Shown: positions 28,002 through 37,451 of the stretch, piece after piece
Position numbering within the stretch: position 1 is the first letter of the stretch
How the letters are laid out: each line of letters opens with the position of its first letter
From: Mesorhizobium huakuii
GTDB taxonomy: Bacteria > Pseudomonadota > Alphaproteobacteria > Rhizobiales > Rhizobiaceae
DNA length: 64,000 nucleotides
NCBI RefSeq assembly: GCF_030160235.1
Contig: NZ_BSNY01000047.1
Coordinates: 1 to 64,000, forward strand
Direction of reading: 5' to 3'
The notes under the pieces: model-generated
What the model was told of the DNA's origin: nothing
Database searches by the model: none
Seen by the model: only the letters and a program-made list of their open reading frames with translations
Made by a program: the position numbers and the translations under genes

Positions 28002-29963
28002 ATGTCTTGCGATCACGGCCCGTTCGTGTCTTCTCGCACAAGCCGTTTGCACCGCCTGATCAAGGCAGCCGGCGGATTTCTTGCATTTGCCCTGGCCGCC
28101 GGCCTTTGGCTTGGCGGCGCCGCCCGGGCGCAGGACACCCAGATCATCTACCCCGGTTCGATGGCGGTCACAGGATTTTCCGGCACCGTCATCCCCAATT
28201 TCGATCAAGGCCTGCCGCCCGGGGTCGATCCGGTCGACGAAACCTTCATCGACACCACGCGCGCCACCTTGCGCGTTTTCGACGTTTCGCACCTCGGCGG
28301 CCCGGCCTCGGGCCAGCTCGTCTTCACCCCGCCGCCCTTCGAGGTGACATCAGGCCAGATCGGCCAGGTTTTCGGCCTCACCTATGATGACGGCGTGCGC
28401 GACGGCGTTCCGTCGGGGGTTCCGAACCTTTACGCCGCCGCCACCTCGCTGCACGGCATCCGCATCGTCACGCCTGACGCCGACAGCGACGGCCGGCCGG
28501 AGCGGCAGCGCCGCGGCACGGCGGGCGCCACCTTCATGGAAGGCCAGTTCGGCACCCAAAACGGCGGCGGACCCGGCACCATCTGGAAGATCGACGGCAT
28601 CACCGGTCAGGTCGCCAAATTCGCCGATATCGACAGCAACAGCGGTCCCGGCATCGGCAATCTCACCTTCGATCCCAACCACCGCCAGTTCTTCGCCTCG
28701 GACCTCGACACCGGCCTGATCCATCGCATCGACGCTACCGGCAGGCTGATCGACACGTTCGATCATGGTGTCGCCGGGCGCCCGGCGCATGGTCTGGCTC
28801 CCGTCGCCGACGATGGCGCGGTGATGGACATTCAGGGCGCCGCCTTCGACACGGACGACCCCGAGACCTGGGGCTATACCCAGGACGAGCGCCGCGTCTG
28901 GGCCGTCTCCTATCATGGCGGCCGGCTCTACTATTCGGTCGGCGAAAAGTCGGAAATCTGGTCGGTGGGCATTGCCCGCGACGGCAGCTTCGCCGGCGAC
29001 CCGCGCTGGGAACTGACGGTCAAGGCCGACAAGGACTATGCCGTCACCGACATTGCCTTCGACAACAGCGGCTTCATGTATCTCGCCCAGCGCGGCCCGG
29101 TCGAAAACCGCTATGATTACAGCCAGTTCGCCGATTCCGGCAAAGGCGAGGTCATCCGCTACTGGCATGAGAATCCGGACGATCCGGCAACGGAATCGGT
29201 CTGGGTGGAAGTGCCGCAGGAATATGCGGTCGGCTTTCCGCAAGGCAACCGGCAGTCGGCCGGCGGCCTCGACCTGCAATATGGCTATGACGCCGACGGC
29301 AATCTCGACACTTCGGTGTGCACGCAGACGCTGGTCAACACCGGTGACAAATTGCGCGACAATCCGACGCTTGCCGAGCAGCTCGCCGCCGGCGGGCCGC
29401 TCGCCGTGCATGGCGTGCAGATCACGCCCAAGGACCTGGTCAAGCCGGCCAACGTGCCGCCCTTCGGTTCCTGGTTCGTCGACTTCGACGGCTATTTCGA
29501 GGATCCGGAAGTGGAAGGCCATGTCGGCGACGTCGCCGTCTGGCACCCCTGCGAGGGCCGCGCCGGCTATTATGAAGAAATCCCGGGCGGCTATCTGCCA
29601 CCCTTCTATCCGCCGGACTTCCCACCGCCCGGCAATCTGCCTCCCTGTCTCGATGTCGAGGACGTCCAGTATTACTGCACGCCTTCGGGCCTCGAGGCCG
29701 ATCTCTATCTCCATGACCATGCCGGCTTCGGCGGCGATTCGATCAAGGCCCAGTCCAGGACGCCAGGCGTCGGGGTGACGTCACCCATGTCGCATGCGCC
29801 CGGCACGCCGTACACGATCAACATCACCGGCCACTATCCGGGCGACAGAGTGGATGTTGGACTTTGCTTCTACAGGAAGTCCGACAAGGACAAGGGTGGC
29901 TACTACCCTTGCTGCAAGATGACCTTGCCGCTCCGCACCCCAGCCGTCAGCTGCGAACGTTGA
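28002..29963 (+). CDS. Secreted protein of unknown function, beta-propeller-like, 653 aa
   Basis: Not assignable to a known enzyme. ATG at 28002 follows GGGGGAG. Residues about 17-43 form a signal peptide (hydrophobic [18 protein letters not shown], cleavage near ARAQ-DT). The body (about 50-500) has repeated short strands ending in Asp/Gly turns, such as [36 protein letters not shown] and [16 protein letters not shown], which suggests a beta-propeller. A Pro-rich linker (about 530-550) leads to a C-terminal domain (about 549-645) with a CC pair that recurs in the next gene's product. The two genes are 10 bases apart and form an operon. A surface or periplasmic structural or binding role is likely. 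Confidence 0.75.
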   Translation: MSCDHGPFVSSRTSRLHRLIKAAGGFLAFALAAGLWLGGAARAQDTQIIYPGSMAVTGFSGTVIPNFDQGLPPGVDPVDETFIDTTRATLRVFDVSHLGGPASGQLVFTPPPFEVTSGQIGQVFGLTYDDGVRDGVPSGVPNLYAAATSLHGIRIVTPDADSDGRPERQRRGTAGATFMEGQFGTQNGGGPGTIWKIDGITGQVAKFADIDSNSGPGIGNLTFDPNHRQFFASDLDTGLIHRIDATGRLIDTFDHGVAGRPAHGLAPVADDGAVMDIQGAAFDTDDPETWGYTQDERRVWAVSYHGGRLYYSVGEKSEIWSVGIARDGSFAGDPRWELTVKADKDYAVTDIAFDNSGFMYLAQRGPVENRYDYSQFADSGKGEVIRYWHENPDDPATESVWVEVPQEYAVGFPQGNRQSAGGLDLQYGYDADGNLDTSVCTQTLVNTGDKLRDNPTLAEQLAAGGPLAVHGVQITPKDLVKPANVPPFGSWFVDFDGYFEDPEVEGHVGDVAVWHPCEGRAGYYEEIPGGYLPPFYPPDFPPPGNLPPCLDVEDVQYYCTPSGLEADLYLHDHAGFGGDSIKAQSRTPGVGVTSPMSHAPGTPYTINITGHYPGDRVDVGLCFYRKSDKDKGGYYPCCKMTLPLRTPAVSCER

Positions 29964-29973
29964 GGAGGGGAAG

Positions 29974-32900
29974 ATGAATAATCTCGCACTCTCTCCGCTC
30001 GCGCAAAACAAAACAACCGTCGTGGAGACGATCATGAAACCCCTGTCATACGCCAGGCGCGGCGCGCGCTGGCTGATGGCGGCCGGTATCGCGGTCGCCA
30101 TGCTAACCCCTGTGCAAAGCCACGCGGAAGACGCCGCTCCGATCACACCGGAACTGAGGCTCGACCTCGACAATTCGCGCGTCGTCAATCCGAGGCCGGA
30201 ACGGGTCGTCCCGTTCTTCACCAAGACAGGCACCCAGAGAGGCTGCGACTATGTCGTCTACTCACTGAGCTTCGGCCTGCGCGGCGACCCGCAGGGCTTT
30301 GCCGACCCGGGCCTGGTGGGCTTGCTGAAGAAACTCAAGATCGAGTTCAAGGACCAGCTTCCGCACGGCCTTGCCATCGTCAACGTCAACGTATCCGGCG
30401 ACGGCACGGATTCCTCCGGCGGACCGTTGCCGGGCGCGACGATCAGCAATTCGGCGGGTCCCGACGACACGGCAACGGTGTCCGACTTCCGGCTCTCCGC
30501 CGCCGATCTCGACGGCGCCGGTGCCGCCAATGAACGCGTCATCAACTTCCAGATCACGGCCAAGATCGACCACGCGGCGTTTCCCGCGCCGACGATCATC
30601 GACAATCAGGGCCTGATCAAGGTGAGCAACGAAGCCGGCACCGGGACCATCATCCCGTCGCAGGATCCGAGCAAGCCCGATGATGGCGACTACAAGACCG
30701 GCGTGAAGACCTCGATCAAGATCGATGTCACCAAATGCAACCCGCCACCGCCACCTCCCGGCAAGGAATGCTTCAAGGTGGAACGCGGCACGGTCGATTG
30801 CGTGCCCGGCGGCGGCGCCTTCATCTACCACATGCCGGTCGGCCCGGAGATGGGCGGCAAGTGGGTGCAGGTGTCGACCACCACGCCCGGGATCACCATC
30901 ATCCCCGACACCCAGCTGGTGCCGGTGGGCGGCGGTGTGCTCAACTGGAAGATCGTCGGCGCGTCGCCCGGCGACGTCATCCACCTCATCGTCACCGGCA
31001 TCGAGACCTATGCCGGGCCGAAGGAAGGCTGGGGCCTGTGCTGCACGCAGACCATCGACATCGTCATCCCGCGTGACCAGAGGTGTCCGCCCAAGGACAA
31101 GGAACCGGATCTCAAGGTCGAGAAACGCGCCGACGTCCCGCGCTGCACCATGGCCGGCGGCTGCGACTTCACCATCAGGGTCACCAATGTCGGCACCGCG
31201 CCCTACAACGGCAAGATCGTGCTCGACGAGGTGACGCTGCCGGCCGGCTCGACGCTGAGCTCAGGGCCCAATCCGCCCTGGGTCTGCGTGCCCGGCACCA
31301 CCCCGATGACATGCACCTATCCGGTGACCACGCTCAATCCGGGGGCCTTTGTCGACCTCAAGCTCGGCTTCAAGCCGGCCGGGGGCTGGCAAGGCAACGT
31401 TCTCCGCAACTGCGCGACCTATAACTATGCCGCCAGCGGCAAGCCGTTGTTCGGCAGCCAGTCGAACGACCGTGGCTGCGCCTCGATCCCGATCTGCCGC
31501 CGTGGCGATCGTGACCGCGACTGCCAGCCGCCGGTCGAGAAGAAGGTCGACCTGATTCTGAAGAAGCGCGCGCGCATCCCGGTCTGCACGCCGGACGGCG
31601 TCTGCTACTTCGTGATCGACATCATCAACAACGGCACGTCGACCTATAACGGGCCGCTGACGGTGATCGACAACTATCCTGGCGGCGCACCGAGCTCCTC
31701 GACCTTCGGGCCGAGCCCGCCCTGGACATGCGGTCCGAACGGCCCCGGCCAGTTCCGCTGCGACAATGCCGGCATCTCGCTGCCCGCGGGCGCCTCGACG
31801 CCGATCGTCGTCAAGGCGGTCATGCCGGCCGGCTACCAGTCGGATACGGTCGAGAACTGCGCCGCGGTGAAGGCCATTCCCGGTGAGGTCGACCTCACCA
31901 ACAACAAGGCCTGCGCCAAGGAACGCATCCGTCGTCCCAATGGCGGCAAGCCTGGCCTGCGCATCACCAAGGTGTGCAACGGCTCGCTGGCCGGTGCCGC
32001 GGTCGTCTCTTGCCGCATCACCGTCTCCAACGCCGGCACGGCAGCCCCCACCGGTCCGGTGCGGGTCAACGATGCCGCCACCCTGGTATCGGGCGGCGCG
32101 CCCGTCCAGATCCAGACCGTCACCCCTGACGGCGCGGAATGGGCGTGCGGACCGGTTCCGGCCAACACGCTGTCGTGCCAGATTCCCGGCGCCGTCATGA
32201 CGCCCGGAACCAGCAGGCACTTCGACGTCACGGTCTCGGCCAATGGCGAATTCGAGAACTGTGCGCGCGGCTCCTACGGACCGGCGCCGGGCGACGACAT
32301 CGTCTATCCGATCGGCCAGGCCTGCGCCAAGGGCGGCGGCTCTTCGACCATCCGCGTCGAGAAGACCGGCGACCGCGAATGCCGGCTCGGACAGCCCTGC
32401 TCGTTCGACATCACCATCACCAATGACGGGACGAGCCCCTTCTCCGGCCCGGTCCGCATCGGCGATGCGATCGGCGTGGAAGGTCTCGGCCGGCTGGACG
32501 GCGTCGCGATCACCTCGATCGAGCCGCCCTTCGGCTGCTCGCCCGAACCGGCAACCCTGCCTCTGTCCTGCATTGCCAACCTGACGCTCGGCGCCGGCGA
32601 AAGCCAGTCGCACCATGTCACCGTGGTCATTCCCGACGACGGGCGCCTGGCCAATTCGCAGGGCAACGTCAACGGCCAGAACTGCGTTGGCGTCCTGTCT
32701 CCCGACACGCGGGTGCAGGGCGGCGGCGACGTGCTGTCCAAGGATGCGGCCAATGCGCAGGGCGATCGCGGCAAGGCCTATGCATGCCATCCCTTCATCA
32801 TCACCCACGAGGTGAAGAAGGAATGCTCGCCAGGCTTCGTCATGAACGACGCCGGCCGCTGCGTCTGCCCGGAAGGCACCACCTTCCGCAACGGCCAGTG

Positions 32901-33825
32901 CACCGGCGGCGGCACCAACATTCTGCCGACGCCACCGCCGCCGCCGAAGCGCTGCGTGCTGCTCGAAGGCCAGATCCGCACCGAGGACGGGCGCTGCATC
33001 TGCCCGCGCGGCACGGCGCTGGAAAACGGCCAGTGCGTCAGGACCGACAGGCCCGAGCAGTGCACCATCCGCGGCCAGATCCACGACGCCGACGGCTACT
33101 GTGTCTGCCCGCAAGGGACCGAGGTGCGCAACGGCGCCTGCCGTCCGATCCGGCCGAAGCCCCAGGAGTGCCGCATCCCCGGCCAGATCCGCAATGCCGA
33201 TGGCGACTGCGTCTGCCCGCAGGGGACCGAGGTGCGCAACGGCGCCTGCCGTCCGGTGCGGCCGAAGCCTCAGCAGTGCCGCATCCCCGGCCAGATCCGC
33301 AATGCCGATGGCGATTGCGTCTGTCCGCAGGGCACCGAGGTGCGCAACGGGGCCTGCCGGCCGGTCCGGCCGAAGCCCGAGCAGTGCGCCATCCGCGGCC
33401 AGGTCCACGATGCCAATGGCGATTGCGTCTGCCCGCGTGGGACCGAGGTGATCGACGGCGCATGCCGGCGCCCGCAGCCGCAACAGCAGCAATGCGACAT
33501 ACGTGGCCAGGTCCACAACAAGCGCGGCGAGTGTGTCTGTCCGCGCGGGACCGAGGTGATTGACGGCGCATGCCGCAAGCCCAGGCAACAGACGGAATGC
33601 GCGCCGGGCACCCAGATGATCAATGGCCAGTGCCAGCCGATCTTCAAGCGGCGCTGCCCGGAGGGCACGATCGGACGGTATCCAAACTGCCGGCCGATCC
33701 GCAATGGGCCCACGCTCGAGATCAACCCGGGACTGCAGCTGCAGCAGGTGCTGCCACGGCGTCAGCCGCAGGTCGACCAGCAGGATCCGGCACCAAACCG
33801 AATCCTGAAGCTCCAGCAGCAGTAA
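29974..33825 (+). CDS. Large secreted multidomain protein with DUF11-like and Cys-rich repeats, 1283 aa
   Basis: Start at 29974 has a strong GAGGAGGGG site; an internal ATG at 30034 with GGAG also fits and would leave a shorter signal peptide (cleavage near SHA-ED). After the signal comes a unique domain (about 50-260), then a domain ending in a CC pair (about 266-366) shared with the preceding protein. Four DUF11-like immunoglobulin folds follow, starting near residues 380, 526, 662 and 793, each with a VEKRA/ITKV-type first strand and VTNxGT-type motif. Residues 951-1240 hold Cys-rich EGF-like units, six of them in a strict 36-residue period. DUF11 proteins are usually surface or matrix components. 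No anchor motif is seen, so secretion into the medium or outer-surface association are both possible. Confidence 0.8.
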   Translation: MNNLALSPLAQNKTTVVETIMKPLSYARRGARWLMAAGIAVAMLTPVQSHAEDAAPITPELRLDLDNSRVVNPRPERVVPFFTKTGTQRGCDYVVYSLSFGLRGDPQGFADPGLVGLLKKLKIEFKDQLPHGLAIVNVNVSGDGTDSSGGPLPGATISNSAGPDDTATVSDFRLSAADLDGAGAANERVINFQITAKIDHAAFPAPTIIDNQGLIKVSNEAGTGTIIPSQDPSKPDDGDYKTGVKTSIKIDVTKCNPPPPPPGKECFKVERGTVDCVPGGGAFIYHMPVGPEMGGKWVQVSTTTPGITIIPDTQLVPVGGGVLNWKIVGASPGDVIHLIVTGIETYAGPKEGWGLCCTQTIDIVIPRDQRCPPKDKEPDLKVEKRADVPRCTMAGGCDFTIRVTNVGTAPYNGKIVLDEVTLPAGSTLSSGPNPPWVCVPGTTPMTCTYPVTTLNPGAFVDLKLGFKPAGGWQGNVLRNCATYNYAASGKPLFGSQSNDRGCASIPICRRGDRDRDCQPPVEKKVDLILKKRARIPVCTPDGVCYFVIDIINNGTSTYNGPLTVIDNYPGGAPSSSTFGPSPPWTCGPNGPGQFRCDNAGISLPAGASTPIVVKAVMPAGYQSDTVENCAAVKAIPGEVDLTNNKACAKERIRRPNGGKPGLRITKVCNGSLAGAAVVSCRITVSNAGTAAPTGPVRVNDAATLVSGGAPVQIQTVTPDGAEWACGPVPANTLSCQIPGAVMTPGTSRHFDVTVSANGEFENCARGSYGPAPGDDIVYPIGQACAKGGGSSTIRVEKTGDRECRLGQPCSFDITITNDGTSPFSGPVRIGDAIGVEGLGRLDGVAITSIEPPFGCSPEPATLPLSCIANLTLGAGESQSHHVTVVIPDDGRLANSQGNVNGQNCVGVLSPDTRVQGGGDVLSKDAANAQGDRGKAYACHPFIITHEVKKECSPGFVMNDAGRCVCPEGTTFRNGQCTGGGTNILPTPPPPPKRCVLLEGQIRTEDGRCICPRGTALENGQCVRTDRPEQCTIRGQIHDADGYCVCPQGTEVRNGACRPIRPKPQECRIPGQIRNADGDCVCPQGTEVRNGACRPVRPKPQQCRIPGQIRNADGDCVCPQGTEVRNGACRPVRPKPEQCAIRGQVHDANGDCVCPRGTEVIDGACRRPQPQQQQCDIRGQVHNKRGECVCPRGTEVIDGACRKPRQQTECAPGTQMINGQCQPIFKRRCPEGTIGRYPNCRPIRNGPTLEINPGLQLQQVLPRRQPQVDQQDPAPNRILKLQQQ
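32953..33600 (+). repeat. Tandem 108-bp coding repeat, six units
   Basis: Units start with a Cys codon at 32953, 33061, 33169, 33277, 33385 and 33493. Each encodes 35-36 residues with the pattern C-IRGQI-DADG-C-C-P-GTEV-NGAC-RP. The third and fourth units (33169 and 33277) are nearly identical in DNA, which points to recent duplication. The copy number is likely to vary between strains. Confidence 0.9.
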
Positions 33826-33848
33826 CCATTTGTGCGACACCTGACCCG

Positions 33849-33880
33849 AACCCGCCGGAGCAATCCGGCGGGTTCTTTTT
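33849..33880 (+). terminator. Rho-independent terminator of the secreted-protein operon
   Basis: AACCCGCCGGA and TCCGGCGGGTT form an 11-bp stem with a 4-base loop followed by CTTTTTT, starting 24 bases past the stop at 33825. Confidence 0.9.
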
Positions 33881-34013
33881 TGGTCCCCGGCAATCCCTGC
33901 CGCGTCATGCGGTGCAGACGGCGCCCTTACCTGCGCCCTCGACAAGTCATCTGGAGCGCATTAGGCAGTCGGGTTCAGAGCCCGACGAAAAGGACGCTTG
34001 GAAAGGCCGCACG

Positions 34014-34691
34014 ATGAGCAGAAAGACCTTGATCGCACCGTCGGTGCTGGCTTCGGACTTCTCGAAGCTCGGTGACGAGGTCGAAGCCGTCGCGGCGGCG
34101 GGCGCCGACTGGATCCATCTCGATGTCATGGATGGCCATTTCGTTCCCAACATCACCTTCGGCCCGCCCGTCATCAAGGCGATCCGCAACCGCACGAAGG
34201 CCTTCTTCGACTGCCACCTGATGATTGCGCCGGCCGATCCCTATCTCGCCGCCTTCGCCGAAGCCGGCTGTGACGGCATGACGGTGCATGCCGAGGCCGG
34301 GCCGCATCTCGACCGCTCGCTGCAGACCATCAGGAATCTCGGCAAGAAGGCCGGTGTGTCGCTCAATCCGGCGACGCCGGAAACGATGATCGAATATGTG
34401 CTCGACCGGCTCGACCTTATCCTGATCATGACCGTCAATCCGGGCTTCGGCGGCCAGGCCTTCATCCCGGGGATCGTCGACAAGGTGAGAAGGGTCAAGG
34501 CGCTGATCGGCGACCGGCCGATCCGCATCGAGATCGACGGCGGCGTTTCGCCCGAAACGGCCCCCCTTGTCACAGCGGCCGGCGCCGATGTGCTGGTGGC
34601 GGGTGCGGCCATCTTCAAGGGCGACAGCGTCGAAGCTTACCGCGCCAACATCGAGGCGATCAGGACAGCGGCCGACAAGGCCGCCGGCTGA
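34014..34691 (+). CDS. rpe: Ribulose-phosphate 3-epimerase
   Basis: Interconverts ribulose 5-phosphate and xylulose 5-phosphate. This TIM-barrel enzyme of 225 aa shows [28 protein letters not shown] (metal His and catalytic Asp), [18 protein letters not shown] and [14 protein letters not shown] at 34014 is preferred; the frame opens far upstream inside the preceding gene. A possible weak hairpin CGGGCG/CGCCCG at 34730-34743 may end the transcript. In Rhizobiales it can serve the pentose phosphate pathway or the Calvin cycle; no cbb genes are nearby. Confidence 0.96.
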   Translation: MSRKTLIAPSVLASDFSKLGDEVEAVAAAGADWIHLDVMDGHFVPNITFGPPVIKAIRNRTKAFFDCHLMIAPADPYLAAFAEAGCDGMTVHAEAGPHLDRSLQTIRNLGKKAGVSLNPATPETMIEYVLDRLDLILIMTVNPGFGGQAFIPGIVDKVRRVKALIGDRPIRIEIDGGVSPETAPLVTAAGADVLVAGAAIFKGDSVEAYRANIEAIRTAADKAAG

Positions 34692-34928
34692 CGCGCCGCC
34701 ACGAATCCGATTCGCTGAAAGCCCTGATTCGGGCGGACGCCCGCTGTCTTTGCGCGCGACAGAAAAGATGCTCGCACAAGCACGCAAGAAACAGATAATC
34801 TTGCGTGCATACAAAACATGTTAAGTTTCTACTGGTTGTAGAGATGCGCGAATTTCCAGAATCGGATACAGATCGGGGTATATTCCTTTGTGCTTAAGTA
34901 CAATAGCGCCATCTTCTGCTTGAGCCCC
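34692..34928. other. Spacer between rpe and the GntR promoter, no gene seen
   Basis: Apart from the small hairpin at 34730-34743 there is only AT-richer sequence leading into the regulator promoter. No open frame with a ribosome site was found. Confidence 0.5.
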
Positions 34929-34973
34929 TTGACGCAGACACTGTATGGTACATGTACGAAAGGGTACCTTTCG
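34929..34973 (+). promoter_or_regulatory. Promoter with two palindromic operator candidates for the MatR-like regulator
   Basis: A TTGACG -35 box lies at 34929-34934. About 14-17 bases downstream lies GTACATGTAC (34948-34957), a perfect palindrome overlapping the expected -10 position. It is followed directly by CGAAAGG-GTA-CCTTTCG (34957-34973), a perfect 7-bp inverted repeat. Operator positions over a promoter suggest autorepression; MatR of Rhizobium is reported to bind a TGTA/TACA-type site. Confidence 0.6.
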
Positions 34974-35014
34974 GACTCGCATTGCCCGGAGAAAATGGGG
35001 ACAAGGAGTCAACC

Positions 35015-35758
35015 TTGACATATGGAGCTGCCAACCTGAACGACGACGGCACAGGATCCAAGAGCACACTTGCCAGTACGGTCTACCACCAATTGCGGGA
35101 TGATCTTCTCGGCGGCGCTCTTGAAGCCGAAAGCAAACTGCGGGTCGAGTGGGTTGTTTCCAAATATGGCGCCGGCGCTTCCCCGGTTCGTGAAGCTCTT
35201 AATCGCCTTGCCTCCGAAGGGCTTCTAGGCCGCCACGACCAGCGTGGCTTTTTCATCATGCCGGTCAGTGCGGCGGAACTCGAGGAGCTGACGCGCACCC
35301 GCTGCTGGCTCGAGGAGCGGGCGCTTCGCGAATCCATCGCCCACCGCACCGCCGAATGGGAAGAACAGCTGGTGCTGGCGCTGCATCGCCTGGGCCGCGC
35401 CTCACGTCTTTCGCCGCAAAATGCCACGTCGCTCGATCCGGACTGGGAGAAATTGCACCGCACCTTCCACCGAGTGCTGATTTCGGCCTGCCGGTCGCAC
35501 TGGCTGGTGGGCTTCTGCGACCAGCTTTCCGATCACGCCTATCGCTACCGGCAAATGGCCAATGACGGCGACAGCATCCAGCGCGACGATTTCGCCGAAC
35601 ACCGGCTGATCGCCGAATGCGCGCTGGACGGCAATGCCGACGAGGCCGTCAAGGCGCTGATTAATCACTACCAGCTGACCGCTTCCATATGCATGGAACG
35701 TTTCAAGCAAGGCGAAGTCTCAAAGGTCGCCGCCTCGGTCGAACGCGCCCGGCGGTAA
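35015..35758 (+). CDS. GntR-family regulator (FCD), MatR-like
   Basis: 247 aa from a TTG at 35015, chosen because AAGGAG lies 6 bases upstream and because the alternative ATG at 34952 falls inside the candidate promoter and operator. The winged HTH spans about residues 20-85 (STVYHQLRDDLLGGALE, YGAGASPVREALNRLASEG), and the rest is an FCD domain with DWEKLHRTFHRVLISAC and the metal-type His in AEHRLIAEC. It precedes matB by 178 bases on the same strand. In Rhizobium the GntR regulator MatR represses the malonate genes matABC, so malonate is the likely effector; this is context inference. Confidence 0.85.
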   Translation: MTYGAANLNDDGTGSKSTLASTVYHQLRDDLLGGALEAESKLRVEWVVSKYGAGASPVREALNRLASEGLLGRHDQRGFFIMPVSAAELEELTRTRCWLEERALRESIAHRTAEWEEQLVLALHRLGRASRLSPQNATSLDPDWEKLHRTFHRVLISACRSHWLVGFCDQLSDHAYRYRQMANDGDSIQRDDFAEHRLIAECALDGNADEAVKALINHYQLTASICMERFKQGEVSKVAASVERARR

Positions 35759-35936
35759 CGGCCTTTTCCTTTGCCGCCTTGTCGCGATCCTTCGCGGCCT
35801 TTTGGCGGATGTGAGGTGCTGGACCGCTGTTTGCGGCCTTGACGGCATGGCCGGGAAACGTGAACTCTTCGCCGCCGACTCATGCCGCCCCAAGGCATTG
35901 CCGGCGTCGCCATTGCCGTCACTGCGGGAAGACTTC

Positions 35937-37451
35937 ATGAGCAATCATCTGTTCGATGCGTTCCGGTCCCGGATGCCGGCGCCCGGGCATCTGTTGATGG
36001 AAACCGATGACGGGCGCTCGCTGAGCTACGGCGACATGCTGGCCCGGTCGGCACAGTTCGCGCATGCGCTGCTGCAGTTGGATGTCGAGCCCGGCGACCG
36101 GGTCGCCGTGCAGGTCGAGAAGAGCCCGGAGGCGCTGCTGCTCTATCTCGCCTGCGTGCGCGCCGGTGCCGTCTTCCTGCCGCTCAACACCGCCTACACG
36201 CTGACCGAGCTTGGCTATTTCTTCGGGGATGCAGCACCGCGCGTCATCGTCTGCGATCCGGCAAGGGCGGCCGATATCGGGCGCATGGTCGAACCATCAG
36301 GCGCCGTCGTCGTCACGCTCGACCGCAATGGCCGGGGATCGCTGGCGGACCAGGCCTCGCGTCTGCCGTCGGATTTTCACGACGTGGCGCGCGGGCCGGA
36401 TGATCTCGCGGCAATCCTCTACACGTCGGGTACGACAGGCCGCTCGAAGGGCGCCATGCTCAGCCACGAGAACCTCGCCTCGAATGCGCGGGTGCTGGTC
36501 GAGCAATGGCGCTTCACATCGGACGACGTGCTGATCCACGCTTTGCCGATCTTCCACACCCATGGCCTGTTCGTCGCCACCAATGTCGTCCTGATGGCGG
36601 GCGCCTCGATGCTGTTCGAGCAGAAATTCGATCCGGCCCGCATCGTCGCGCTGCTGCCGCGCGCCACCGCGCTGATGGGCGTGCCGACCTTTTATGTGCG
36701 CCTGCTGCAGCAGGATGGACTGGACCGGCAGGCGACGAAGACTATCCGCCTGTTCGTGTCCGGTTCGGCGCCGCTGCTGGCCGACACGCACAAGGCCTGG
36801 CGCGAGCGCACCGGCCACGCCATCCTCGAACGCTACGGCATGACCGAGACCAACATGAACACCTCGAACCCCTATGAGGGCGAACGGCGTGCCGGCACGG
36901 TCGGCTTCCCCTTGCCTGGCGTGTCGCTGCGCATCGCCGATCCCGACACGGGCACGCCGCTGGCCCAAGGCGAGGTCGGCATGATCGAGGTCAAGGGTCC
37001 GAACGTGTTTGGTGGCTACTGGGGCATGCCGGAAAAGACCAAGGCGGAATTCCGCGCCGACGGTTTCTTCATCACCGGCGATCTCGGCATGGTCGACACC
37101 GACGGCTATGTCCACATCGTCGGCCGCGGCAAGGACCTGATCATTTCGGGCGGCTACAACATCTATCCGAAGGAACTCGAGAGCGAGATCGACGCGCTTG
37201 ATGGAGTGAGCGAAAGCGCCGTCATCGGCGTCGCCCATCCGGATTTCGGCGAAGGCGTCACCGCCGTCGTCGTGCGGGCGCCGGGGGCAGCGATCACCGG
37301 GGCCGAAATTCTCGGCGCCATCGCCGGGCGCCTGGCCAGGTACAAGCATCCGAAGCAGGTGATCTTCGTCGACGAATTGCCGCGCAACACGATGGGCAAG
37401 GTCCAGAAGAATCTTCTGCGCGAAGCCTATAAGGATCTTTACGCGTCCTAA
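35937..37451 (+). CDS. matB: Malonyl-CoA synthetase
   Basis: Adenylate-forming ligase making malonyl-CoA from malonate, CoA and ATP. The 504-aa product has the AMP-binding signature ILYTSGTTGRSKGAMLSH, then HALPIFHTHGLF, YGMTETNMNTSNPY, ITGDLGMVDTDG and the C-terminal catalytic Lys region PRNTMGKVQKNLL. The HTHGLF and MTETNMNTS blocks are typical of MatB rather than of acyl-CoA synthetases in general. ATG at 35937 follows GGGAAG. matA (malonyl-CoA decarboxylase) and matC (uptake) are not in the window. The last 4 bases overlap the convergent ABC transporter gene. Confidence 0.92.
   Translation: MSNHLFDAFRSRMPAPGHLLMETDDGRSLSYGDMLARSAQFAHALLQLDVEPGDRVAVQVEKSPEALLLYLACVRAGAVFLPLNTAYTLTELGYFFGDAAPRVIVCDPARAADIGRMVEPSGAVVVTLDRNGRGSLADQASRLPSDFHDVARGPDDLAAILYTSGTTGRSKGAMLSHENLASNARVLVEQWRFTSDDVLIHALPIFHTHGLFVATNVVLMAGASMLFEQKFDPARIVALLPRATALMGVPTFYVRLLQQDGLDRQATKTIRLFVSGSAPLLADTHKAWRERTGHAILERYGMTETNMNTSNPYEGERRAGTVGFPLPGVSLRIADPDTGTPLAQGEVGMIEVKGPNVFGGYWGMPEKTKAEFRADGFFITGDLGMVDTDGYVHIVGRGKDLIISGGYNIYPKELESEIDALDGVSESAVIGVAHPDFGEGVTAVVVRAPGAAITGAEILGAIAGRLARYKHPKQVIFVDELPRNTMGKVQKNLLREAYKDLYAS

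Noticed and set aside
32953-33600. Regular repeats as a possible CRISPR array
   Set aside because: The period is 108 bp, the units are almost all repeat with no unique spacers, and they encode Cys-rich modules in frame inside a long gene.
31261-33945. Open frame of about 890 codons on the minus strand
   Set aside because: It is antisense to the DUF11-like gene and rich in low-complexity Arg, Ala and Asp; no start site.
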